From positions 104,841 through 132,651 of the forward strand of contig CAMPET010000158.1 in NCBI GenBank assembly GCA_946803715.1: 27,811 bases of DNA. Reading direction: 5' to 3'. The translations under genes were made by a program, and so were the position numbers. The notes under the pieces were generated by a model. The model ran no database searches and had not been told where the DNA came from. It saw only the letters and a program-made list of their open reading frames with translations. Source of the stretch: Beroe ovata. Its lineage: Eukaryota; Ctenophora; Nuda; Beroida; Beroidae. Positions 10,004 to 19,353 of this stretch are shown here, piece by piece (the stretch's first letter is position 1; each line of letters begins with the position of its first letter).

Positions 10004-13000
10004 AACACAGGCACAAACACTGACACACACAGACACATATGATATACAGAAACACTGAGCGTAGACACACGACACAAGCACTGACACAAACACATACAAA
10101 CACAGGCACAAACACAGGCACACAGACACGCAGACACAGACACACATAATATACAGAAGCACAGACCGTAGACACACAGACACACTCAAGTGACAAACAA
10201 GGAACGCGTAGGTACACGAAATATGGAAATGAAGAGGCTGGTCACAGAAAACACACGCCTGTGAATTAGATCATGATTCCTTGTACACAAGTTGTACTCA
10301 ATCCCAATCCGATTATGTATAGGTAGGGATCATATTGAATTTCTCTAGTTAGTACCTATGGACTATAGGGAGCTGCAGATAAAGAGTCGATACTCGATAT
10401 ATGCCAGAAATTGGGTTGAAAATAAACCAAAAGAAGTGAAAATGACTAATAAATAGTAAATACAATGAACGGGTTTATCTCCATAATATACGCGAGCAGT
10501 AATCTGATGGAATTAATTTGCGGTGAATCTATAGGTGATAATATACCACCAATCATTCCTTATATGGACTAGTAGAGCTGATAATTATCACTCTCACATA
10601 TTGCTAATATCTGAATTTAGTTTGGAAGAGTGTAAAAATAGAAACTTTTTACCGGAGATAGAGACATCGACTAGCTCTGGGCAGATATCTTTTTTAAGGA
10701 CGTGGAAGCTTCTTGGCCTAGGTCGGATAACAAGCCATATCAACGAACGCGATGACACCATTCAAATTTCATACATTCCTCAAATTCTTCAGAAATGAAC
10801 AAAAGACACGCTTAATTATGTGATACACAACGTAACCGAACCTATCAAAGTCGGATGTGTTTAATGATAGTAAGTTGGGAATGGGCTGCTCTCTTGAGAC
10901 AAGGTAAAGAGTTCATGACCATCTATCACTTAGATTATTCCGAGAAATAGTGGGAATAGTGGTAGAGCTACTTAAACTTATAAATAGAGAACCATGTACC
11001 AACTCAACAAATTGGTATGGTACAAAAATGTATTATGATTATGAAGGATCCGTCAGATATTCGTCAGGGGGATCTGGAGCTCTCATCAGTAAAATACGAA
11101 TTTGTAAGATGTGACTCGTGAACTGATCATGCAACTTCCGACTCTCCCACTACACGCATTTCAAGAAGGTAAACAAGGCAACGCAAACCATATGTTGGGA
11201 ATGAACGGTATAGAGGCGTGTGAGCCACACAGACACCCAAACACTCACTTACAGACGAAGATACAAACGCACACACCCACGCACACATCTTGTTAATAAT
11301 AATATGATTATCATCAATGAACAGATGTGATGACACATGTAATTAAAACTTCGTTGTAAATCCGCTGTATTACACAATATACAGCTATATCATATTATAA
11401 ACCAATCATAGCATTATTATATATTTTCCACAGCCCTTGTATGGTCTTCTGACACACTACAGGTTTCATAGAAGAGATAGTGACTCTATAGAAACTATCT
11501 CTATAGTAACTCTCTTCCTAATTCAACAGCTCTGTCTTCTCTCCTAGTATAATTCACTTCCACCATGTGTTTGTTCACTTGTCAGTGTTCTGTGCCAGGG
11601 TAAATGTCTGGTATCTGTGCCATGATAAACATATTGATAGTACATATAGACAGTACCATCGATATTCACTGATAATGATGCAAGGTACAAATGGCGACAA
11701 GGGCTTCAGGAGGACTGATAAGATAAGGCCCTTTAGTGAGTCTGCAAATAGATGCGAGGGATGAAGTCATAGAGTTGATAGATAGCTCATCAGAGAAGCA
11801 CGTTAGGGTCAAAATTCGATCAGGAATCGATTCAGCGTCAAAAAATACCTAGGAATTGATGTTTTTTGCGTGAAAGTCGGGCAAAAATTTTTTCGTCGAA
11901 TATCTGATCTGAGTATCGCTAGAAAGTAAAGTGAGTGACTTCACACTTTTATACTTCAACTTTGGAGGTCTGTAATGAAGGCTTAAGTGGCCCCTATGAC
12001 ACTAATTTTTTAACAAATCATCTCTCCTACTATCATACTACAAGTAACTACCTTTTTTACGATCTTGCAGAACCCAAACGTCCTGTGAAACCACGCCCAA
12101 ATCACGAATTCAAACCCGTGGGAGCAACAGTCCAAAAAAACACGAAAATCAATGGGACACACTAATCTCAAAAAACGGCGAAAGCCATTTTCTTACATAA
12201 TGAACTGAAAATAAGTGTTCCTAGCCTATTTTTCGACGTAGAATCCGAATCTGAAGGAATTTTTGAGCTAGCTCATCGGGAAAAACGCGAAAATTGCAAT
12301 TTCTTTTCGGGTGCAAGGGTTGAAGTCACATGATAGATAGCTCATCAGGGAAGCACGATAGGGTCAAAATTCGATCAGGAATCGAATCAGCGTCAAAAAA
12401 TACCTAGGAATCGATGTTTTTTGTGGGAAAATCGGGCAAAAATTTTTCGTCGAATATCTGATCTGAATATCGCTAGAAAGTGTAGTGAGTGACTCCACAC
12501 TTTTCTACTTCAACTTTGAAGGTCTGTACTGAAGGCTTAACTGGCACCTATGACACTAATTTTTTAACGAATCATCTCTCCTAATACCATACTACAAGTA
12601 ACTACCTTTTTTACGATCTTGCAGAACCCAAACGTCCCGTGAAACCACACCGAAATCACGAATTCAAACCCGTGGGAGCAACACTTCAAAAATCACGAAA
12701 ATCAATGGGACACACTAATCTCAAAAAACGGCGAAAGCCATTTTCTTAGATAATGAACTGAAAATAAGTGTTCCTAGCCTATTTTTCGACGTAGATTCCG
12801 AATTTGAAGGAATTTTTGAGTAAGCTCATCGGGAAATACGTGAAAATTGCGATTTCTTTTCGGATGCAAGGGTTGAAGTCACATGATAGATAGCTCATCA
12901 GGGAAGCACTATAAGGTCAAAATTCGATCAGGAATCGATTCAGCGTCCATCAATACCTGCTCAGGCATGAAAATAGCCCTGAATCTCTTAACCCCCAATC

Positions 13001-16000
13001 AGGAAGCTGCCGTTGCCAGTGTTCAGAAGTATGGCGTTGGTGCCTGTGGTCCGCGAGGCTTCTACGGAACCATTGGTGAGCGAACTGAACATGCGTTCCA
13101 CATGCACAGAAATAATTCGGCTGATTGCCTTGAACCTTTTCCAAAATATAATGGAACTAGATCTTAGGTATCAGATTTTCGTTCTTCCCAAATCGCGACA
13201 AAATCATTTATACAGTATCTCTCTGCGATTGAGCTAACGCCCCTTCCACCAGACGTCCACCTTCTGCTAGAGGAGAAGCTAGCGCAGTTCATGGAGGTGG
13301 AAGAGGCAATAATCTACAGCTACGGGTTCAGCACGGTGGCGAGCGCCATTCCTGCGTACAGCAAACGTGGTGACGTCATTTTCTGGTGAGAGATGATTCT
13401 TTGTTGCTGATCAATTACCTGAGATCCTATAGATTATTTCCTATCAGTTCGATATAAAAAATAGTTACGATAATTCTTCAAACGCTCCTTATCTTTCCCA
13501 TTCCTCATTCCTGGTTCTCTCCTCACCCCTCCTCACCTTCTCACCCTCTCTCTGTAAACTCTTCTCATCTTCTTTCCCTTGCCTCAGTGACAGAGAAGTG
13601 TGTTACGCGATACAGAAGGGAGTACTCGCATCCCGGAGTATTGTCTACTACTACAACCACAATGATATGGATCATCTTGTGGAACTGCTGGAGGAACAGG
13701 CAGCTCGAGACAGAAAGGTGAGAAATCATTTGACGAACTGTGACGTCCTGGATAGGAATTGATATGAGATTTCAGTCAGTGGTTTTGCAAAAATTGATTT
13801 TATGGCGGTTAATGTTTTTGGCGATAACGCGAAGCGTATGAAAATGCCTCGAAACCAATCCTATTTTCTTTCTGTTATAAGCCACCTTATTGATGCACAG
13901 ATTTGTGTCGAAATATTTTTGAAAGTGAATCCCACTTTCTCGCAGTATCATGAAACTTGATCTTCACACGGAAATTAAAGTCGGCTTCATAGGTGTATTC
14001 TTCGCATACAAGAGCACTTTTTATAATGGAGAAGATAATAAATCCAAAGTGAAGTCCATTTATCATTCCCGACTAAGCAAATACTGAATATATTCTACGT
14101 ACTTCTATTCAGGAAGCAATCTCTATATCAAAAAGAATGATTACTGATTGATTATTACCTTCCCACGGACACCAAACTCTCTCAAGTTGTAATGAGATAC
14201 ACTGTGACTGAATATGTTCATTGTTCTTCCTGCTTTGATCACCCCACTTCAAACTGAGCCTCATCTCCCCCTTTCATTCTCAGAATCCGAAGAAAGCGAA
14301 AGTTACCAACAGATTCCTGGTTACCGAGGGTCTTTTTATCAACACCGGACAGATAACTAACCTACCGAGACTGGTAAGTACTGAGAAGTAAGTACTGCCA
14401 TCGGAATGGTAGGTGTCGCAAATGGTAAGTTATCAAACGTGCTTTTTTCTTGAATTTGGGTTTCTGAAACCACAAATCACAAAGAAATGAAGTTACACTG
14501 GCGACAAATTGTTGGTTTTCATGCAGTCACTGGATGGATAAGAACAAGGAACCACTACCAAAATATGCCCTCTACTCTACTCTATATTGAATACTGTCTA
14601 TTTCCGCTCTCTTAGCTCATGTACACGTGTAGTGAGGTACCATTGTTCAGTATGAGGAGAGAGGACGATCAATGATACATAGTACACATATTGTACATTT
14701 TGTTGTATATCAATTGTATGATGGATTGATCATTGTTCGAGATTATCATAATGGGGTATGTTGATTACATACACAAGGTTAATGGTTATTCCGAGGGGGC
14801 CGAGTCGTATGATACACATGGAAGTGAAAAATAAAGCAAGTACAAGTCTCCAAATAGAACCTAACAGAGCAACTCTAAAAGACAAAAGAGCACTACATCC
14901 ACTAAGCCACACACACAAACACACACACACATACACAAACACACTAGTGGATTGGCCGTAAGATGGTTTTGTAAGGGAGAGAGAGAGAATGAGACTAATG
15001 ACTTGTAAGGCTCTTGGAAACTGTGCTGCACTTACAGTTGTACATTGTACATTATCTGTGAACAGTATAACTTGCGACTTGCACTTACCATAAGTAAGTA
15101 AGTATTTATTGCAACGCTTGATAAACGACGAACAGAACATGGAAAATTACCTATGAGGTATATTGCATAAAACGAGTGTCTATGATAAAAGTGTATTTTC
15201 GGAAATTGTAGGTACGAAATAACAATGCAAGTTCTTTAACTTAAGATATATATATATCTACGGTAGAATTACTAGTTACTAGCGAGGGTGTACATTGTTT
15301 GAGAGCGGTTATGGACGGTTATTAGACTCGAATAGGGAGACGAATACAGACGTATGGCAGTGGTTTTATAATAATAGTAGACAGGGGATTCGGAACACTG
15401 TAACTGGTAACGGTAATGAGGTAATGAGTTGCATAATGGGGTAATCACCTAGTTAGCTAGATACAGAGAGATGTAGATATAACCGAAGGAAGCAAAGAGG
15501 AACGTTAAATCAAGGATTCTGCGTCTTATGATTGGGATCAGTGTAATTCACCGCTAGTGGACAGTAGACAGAAAGACTTAATTTTTGCATTGAGTAGGCA
15601 GATTTTCACATTTTCTCAGTCTTACATGAAATATGGTCATATGAGACTTCAGACTATCCTCTGGGTTGTGTGTAATTAGCAGCATATCAGTGGGGGAAAC
15701 TTTCATGAAACATCCAAACGATAGGCATCCTAACGATAGGCATGTTTATATTGTTATTTTATAGTTTGAAAATTCTCACGGTTTCAGATAGAGCTGAAGC
15801 AAAAGTACAAGTTCAGGATATTCCTTGATGAAAGTTACTCTTTCGGTGTACTTGGTGAAAATGGGCGTGGTCTAACGGAGTTTTTCAAAGTTGACGTGAG
15901 TTTTTGATTTTATCTAACTGTAGACCTGTCCTCCGGGTAATGTATCCTTGAAAGGACCGAACAAGACTTTATCATCATCTCAGAGACGAAGCATAGACAT

Positions 16001-17312
16001 GATAACCGGATCCATGGAGTGCTCGCTAGGGTCCGTGGGTGGCTTCGCGTGTGGTTCCTCCTTCGTGATTCGTCACCAGAGACTACTGGGAGCTGGATAT
16101 GTCTTCTCAGCCTCTCTCCCACCACTTCATGCTAGTATGGTTATAGCCGCTATGGACTTCTTCGAGAAAGGTTAGCACTCAGCTATTTCTAAATTTTGAG
16201 TGTTGTTGATTAACTTTCCTGTTACCATCACTATGAATATTACATCCTCGTTTCAGATTTGTTTAAACGACTTGAAGATAACTGTAAACTTGTCCACAAA
16301 GAACTGGAATCGGTTGACACTCTAACTGTGACTGCTGATCCCTTATCACCGCTCAAACATATCAGATTGATAGATAACAACAACGAGGAAAACCTCAAGA
16401 AAATATGTGCTGCGGTGAGTATCTGAACTTTCTGAAATCCCTTCTGCACATGGCCGTGTAGCTCAGTCGGTTAGAGCGTCGTGCTAATAACGCGAATGTC
16501 CTGGGTTCGAGCCCCAGCGTGGCCAAATGTGTCTTTTTATCTTTCTTCACAATCCAAATTTAACACTTCAACCAAAAATTCGAACTCTTTTACCCCTCAA
16601 AACGGACACCTGACAGTTTTAAGTAAATTTCCTGTTGTCACAGGCAAGAGAAGAAAACCTGGCCATAACAACCGCATGCTACACTTCAACCGAGAACTTC
16701 CCAAAGGAAGCGAGGTAAGCTTTTCAAAATTTTAGTTCTATATTGCAGTTCTGTAGTACAGGGTGTGCTCATAGTTAGACTGTGAGATCAGAATTTCCCA
16801 AGAAGTCCTCATCGTCCTTTCGAAACTTTTACTTTTAGCTTTCATTCGGATAACCCTATTTTTTAGTTCTAAGTTCATGCTCCTTGCATCCCCCGGACTC
16901 CATTTCAAACGTTCGACAGAATCCAGGGAGTTTCTTAATCAGCTAATCCTCTGAAATCATCCTCAATAATTAAGTCATCCTATTTTGCCACACTTGATCA
17001 GGTGGTTTTACACACCAAACTGTTTGTTCCGATACGTTTTTGTAACGCGCGATCGTAATATTGCTACATTTGAGCATTTCGCTAACGCGCGTTCCCACAG
17101 TCCGATCCGTAGAATTCAAAAACGCGTGATTTGAACATCTTTCACTGTCACTATGAAACAGTCAATCTATTGTTGGAATGAAGTGTCCTCTATCCTTCAG
17201 TATACGTCTTACGGTCAACTCTGAGCTCAGTCGTGGGGAGATAGTGGCGTCCGTCGAGAAATTGGCTCGAATAGTGAGACAACTGAGCCTGTCTGGTCAA
17301 TATGAGACGTGA
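5256..17312 (+). CDS. SPTLC1: Serine palmitoyltransferase subunit 1 (long chain base subunit 1)
   Basis: Twelve exons: 5256-5321, 5509-5711, 5879-5972, 13003-13075, 13253-13385, 13588-13717, 14284-14373, 15788-15895, 15984-16170, 16257-16414, 16644-16714, 17201-17312. All phases match and the sum is 474 residues (human is 473). SPTLC1 pairs with SPTLC2/3 in the ER membrane to condense serine and palmitoyl-CoA, the first step of sphingolipid synthesis. A transmembrane stretch spans about residues 28-43, followed by EWNPEPLVP. Family signatures are [45 protein letters not shown] and [11 protein letters not shown]. Near residue 312 the catalytic-lysine position reads MECS, so there is no Schiff-base lysine, as expected for subunit 1. 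Cys136 and Val147 match the human positions C133 and V144 mutated in hereditary neuropathy. The ATG is the first after an in-frame TAA. Intron 3 (7,030 bp) and intron 10 host other genes. Confidence 0.95.
6524..8104 (-). CDS. Divergent Rho-type small GTPase nested in SPTLC1 intron 3
   Basis: Exons on the minus strand are 8104-8018, 7809-7740, 7538-7446, 7305-7173, 6951-6847 and 6596-6524. All have GT-AG borders and matching phases, giving 186 residues. The ATG follows an in-frame TAA. The P-loop is GDSNIGKT (18-25). Rho identity rests on [17 protein letters not shown] (51-67), then [12 protein letters not shown] (80-91), [12 protein letters not shown] and the tail CSLQ, a CaaX prenylation box. 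Several key residues are changed. Ser20 sits at the Gly12 position. No Thr aligns with the switch I Thr35 in DVCDSGVVE. Arg68 replaces Gln61. G4 is LRTD (123-126) instead of TKxD. The Rho insert helix appears shortened by about nine residues. It resembles Rnd-like or pseudo-GTPase Rho proteins. The consistent splicing argues against a dead pseudogene. Confidence 0.85.
7007..7075. repeat. Minisatellite, 23-bp unit, about three copies
   Basis: Units of the form 'catggtaatcag[a/t]aggtggtaac' begin at 7007, 7030 and 7053, the last diverging. It lies in intron 4 of the nested Rho-type gene. Confidence 0.85.
7334..7403. repeat. Minisatellite, 24-bp unit, three copies
   Basis: 'ctgttaccctgacaacaaa' followed by 'gatg', 'catg' or 'gatc' occurs three times in a row, nearly identical, then fades at 'actgttacc'. 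It lies in intron 3 of the nested Rho-type gene. Confidence 0.9.
7815..7886. repeat. Minisatellite, about 24-bp unit, three copies, touching a splice acceptor
   Basis: 'gggaaagtggtgtcaatgcg' with small changes occurs three times between 7817 and 7885. On the minus strand each unit reads as a pyrimidine tract (CCACTTCCC) followed by GCGCA. The unit nearest exon 2 of the nested Rho gene supplies the polypyrimidine tract and the AG (7811-7810) of that exon's acceptor. Confidence 0.85.
9001..9071. repeat. (CA)n microsatellite
   Basis: Imperfect then perfect CA repeat of about 70 bp. It is followed by an unresolved base at 9081, probably a sequencing or assembly problem caused by the repeat. Confidence 0.97.
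9969..10186. repeat. CA-rich minisatellite-like region
   Basis: A perfect (CA)n core (about 9972-9998) grades into variant units such as 'acaaacacaggcacaaacac' and 'agacacacgacacaagcactg'. 'catatgatatacagaaacac' near 10036 recurs as 'cataatatacagaagcac' near 10144, showing a 105-110-bp higher-order duplication. Open frames on either strand are low-complexity artefacts. Confidence 0.85.
11219..11288. repeat. Degenerate CA-rich repeat
   Basis: A run of 'cacacagacacccaaacactcac' and 'acgcacacacccacgcacac' units, all ACAC-based and interrupted. Confidence 0.7.
11755..12957. repeat. 554-bp tandem repeat, 2.2 copies
   Basis: The landmark 'gatagatagctcatcag' occurs at 11777, 12332 and 12885, spacings of 555 and 553 bp. 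The copies are about 95% alike by eye across the whole unit, including the segments 'ggtcaaaattcgatcagg', 'catctctcctaxtaxcatac' and 'ctcaaaaaacggcgaaagcc'. The third copy stops after about 75 bp, at 12957, where sequence leading to SPTLC1 exon 4 (13003) begins. A 76-residue open frame in copy 1 is not kept in copy 2, so the unit is probably non-coding. I do not recognise the family. Confidence 0.93.
13718..14283. other. SPTLC1 intron 6
   Basis: A 566-bp intron with GTGAGA donor and TCTCAG acceptor. Nothing recognisable lies inside it. Confidence 0.85.
14374..15787. other. SPTLC1 intron 7
   Basis: A 1.4-kb intron with GTAAGT donor and TTTCAG acceptor. It holds a CA-rich stretch at about 14907-14945, a (GA) run near 14980, a 'taagtaagtaagta' run near 15092 and a short (TA)n near 15247. 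No coding exon was found. Confidence 0.85.
16452..16525 (+). tRNA. tRNA-Ile (anticodon AAU)
   Basis: The 74-nt cloverleaf folds fully. The acceptor stem is GGCCGTG with CGTGGCC (two G-U pairs) and discriminator A. The D arm is GCTC/GAGC. The anticodon stem is TCGTG/CGCGA with loop CTAATAA (16484-16490), giving anticodon AAT at 16486-16488. The T arm is CTGGG/CCCAG with loop TTCGAGC. The internal A box (TAGCTCAGTCGG) and B box (GGTTCGAGCC) are intact, so it should be transcribed by Pol III on its own. The adenine at the first anticodon position would be edited to inosine to read AUU, AUC and AUA. The gene has no intron and sits in the sense direction within SPTLC1 intron 10. Confidence 0.97.
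16534..16538 (+). terminator. Pol III terminator of tRNA-Ile
   Basis: A run of five T residues begins 8 nt after the mature tRNA 3' end, the standard Pol III stop. It also keeps the tRNA transcript from running into SPTLC1 exon 11. Confidence 0.8.
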
Positions 17313-19353
17313 ATAGAATACACAATTTCCTTCCGTGGTATACGATTAATGTTTTGCCTGATATTCAACGGAATTGGACTGGGTATTTCTAATTTTCAGC
17401 TATTTGATATGTTGATTACTATAATTTAGTGAGGTGAAATGTAAATTCTTCTATTGCGTGACCCTCAATAACTTATTTGTTTCAAAATTATACATTAAAC
17501 TAAATTAGATGCGCTTTCAGATTTTCAGAGACAATAGTTTGAACTTCTTTATTGTTTTGTTGTGATCTTTACATTGCCATTTAGTTATTTAGCGTGGCTT
17601 GATTTTCAGGTGACATTTTGTTTTTGAGTGAATTACATTGTTTTTTGCGTTTTATATCAGCAGAAATGAAGGAATTTCGAGGATGGTTATAGTTTAGGAT
17701 GTATTCGTCTCGATTAAGTTGGTAATGAGAGTTTGCGATTTATCTTTTCGTGTCTTATATCGGGCTATTATTCAGTTCATTACCTAAGATCAGTGAAAAC
17801 GCAAATATCATATTTTAGTCATAATGCTGATTGCTGAATCATGATTTGGTTGACTCTATGACAAGTTTATAACATTAAGCTATCGGGACATGTTTGGTAC
17901 ACAGCTGTTATGGATACCAGCTGCTATGGACTATGCGGCATGCGCATATGCGCCGACTACCTACGGAAACATCTTGCTCAAGAAATCCTCAAGATGAGGA
18001 TTGCTACTTCTCATGTAATGTTCTGATCCCAATTGCTCGAATTTATCAGGCCTCTTGATGGTACAATTCATAACCTGACCTCAAGTGACAACATTCTCAC
18101 CCAGGTTGCCCCTATTTCAGCTCCGGTGTGCCCACATGAAAGAAGAATATAATTTGGCAGAGTATAATATGAACTAATGATCACTGGGTTACTCGTGGAG
18201 ATGGTTGTCAAGTGTACAAAGCACTGCTGGAGCTCTGTTATGATACCCCTTCATAACATAAGGTACTCTTATTTTATTGAATTCTATATTTTATTTTTAC
18301 CCACATCTATTTTGCTCAGTGCTCACTAGTCGCTATCAGGTGGCACATGCATCATTGAATCCTAATTCCATGTCTTGGGTTTAATTATTTATCCTATTTA
18401 TCGTTTAGATATAGCACTCTTATATTAGTTATCGTTTATCGCATGTCATAAAAGAGTCAGTGGGAAAATCAAATTAACTTTGCTGTCTGATTCTTACTTA
18501 ATTAGTCAATTTCGTCAACTGTTCCATGGGAGAAATAAGAGCACCACTTCGATTGATTTTGTCACGTGAGCTACAGATGGAAATGATCAATAATTTCCCA
18601 TTTTTCGGAAAACAAATTGACAATTGATTATTACCAAAGATCATGATAATTCTGAGATCAATGATCACTAGCAGCTCTATCGACGATTTTGATTCTCATT
18701 CTATGCGTTGCTTGTTAGTGCACGTTACATACTGCACTTTTCGCATTGTATTAGCTCCAGATAGTTAAAAAAAGCTATCATAATGATCAGACGCCCGTGT
18801 ATTTCTATTTCTCGCGTTACTATATGCACAATATTATTATACCAAGCTTCTCGGTTTTTTTCATTCCTTTTTGGGTTTGAAACCGATGTTGTGTCCGTTT
18901 TCCCCCGAAATCCTGATATAATCGCGCATTAATGTATTCGATAACATTCATCTCTACATATGATAAATTCGTTGCTATAAATGCTCTCAAAGGAAAACTT
19001 TGTGCTTGCTCATAAGTCCATTGATCTGTGCGATTTATTTGTTTTTTGATGAAGACTTCATGATATTACTTCAAACAATTCTTCCAAGGATAGCTTGGCT
19101 GGTGTTTCTTTGCTCATTATTCTGATGGTCCATATCAAGTCAATATTTTACCAGAATTGAGAACGTTCAGATTTCTATATGATATATTTCTCCTTTGATT
19201 TGACCATAGTTAGCGATAATTATCAGATAAGATCACTTCACTTAAACATAATTGTTTTAATGTTTAAATCATATAACCTGAAGTAGTTATAAGTAGTTGG
19301 AACCACTCATTAATCCCTCCTCTTTACACCAGTGCAAGAGCTCATGGGGTACG
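17313..19353. other. Intergenic region, SPTLC1 to PHF24-like gene
   Basis: Two kilobases of AT-rich sequence with stops in all frames. ATTAAA at 17494-17499 is a possible SPTLC1 poly(A) signal, 182 bp after the stop. A GC-rich palindrome, gcgcatatgcgc, lies near 17943. No other element is supportable. Confidence 0.5.

Larger units (their letters stand above)
8105..11754. other. Non-coding part of SPTLC1 intron 3
   Basis: About 3.6 kb upstream of the nested minus-strand gene and inside SPTLC1 intron 3. Open frames here are short and have no family resemblance, several being translations of CA repeats. The nested gene's promoter should lie just right of 8104, but no core element can be named. 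Apart from the microsatellites listed separately, I see nothing supportable. Confidence 0.5.

Noticed and set aside
8789-10217. Long Cys/Val-rich open frames over CA/TG repeats
   Set aside because: Translations of (TG)n give repeated Cys-Val on the minus strand; these are low-complexity artefacts.
11935-12165. 76-codon open frame within copy 1 of the 554-bp repeat
   Set aside because: Not preserved in copy 2, so unlikely to be coding.
12883-13167. 94-codon open frame crossing the end of the 554-bp array into SPTLC1 sequence
   Set aside because: Only 13003-13075 is coding (SPTLC1 exon 4). The upstream part is repeat that happens to be open in the same frame, and the downstream part is intron 4.
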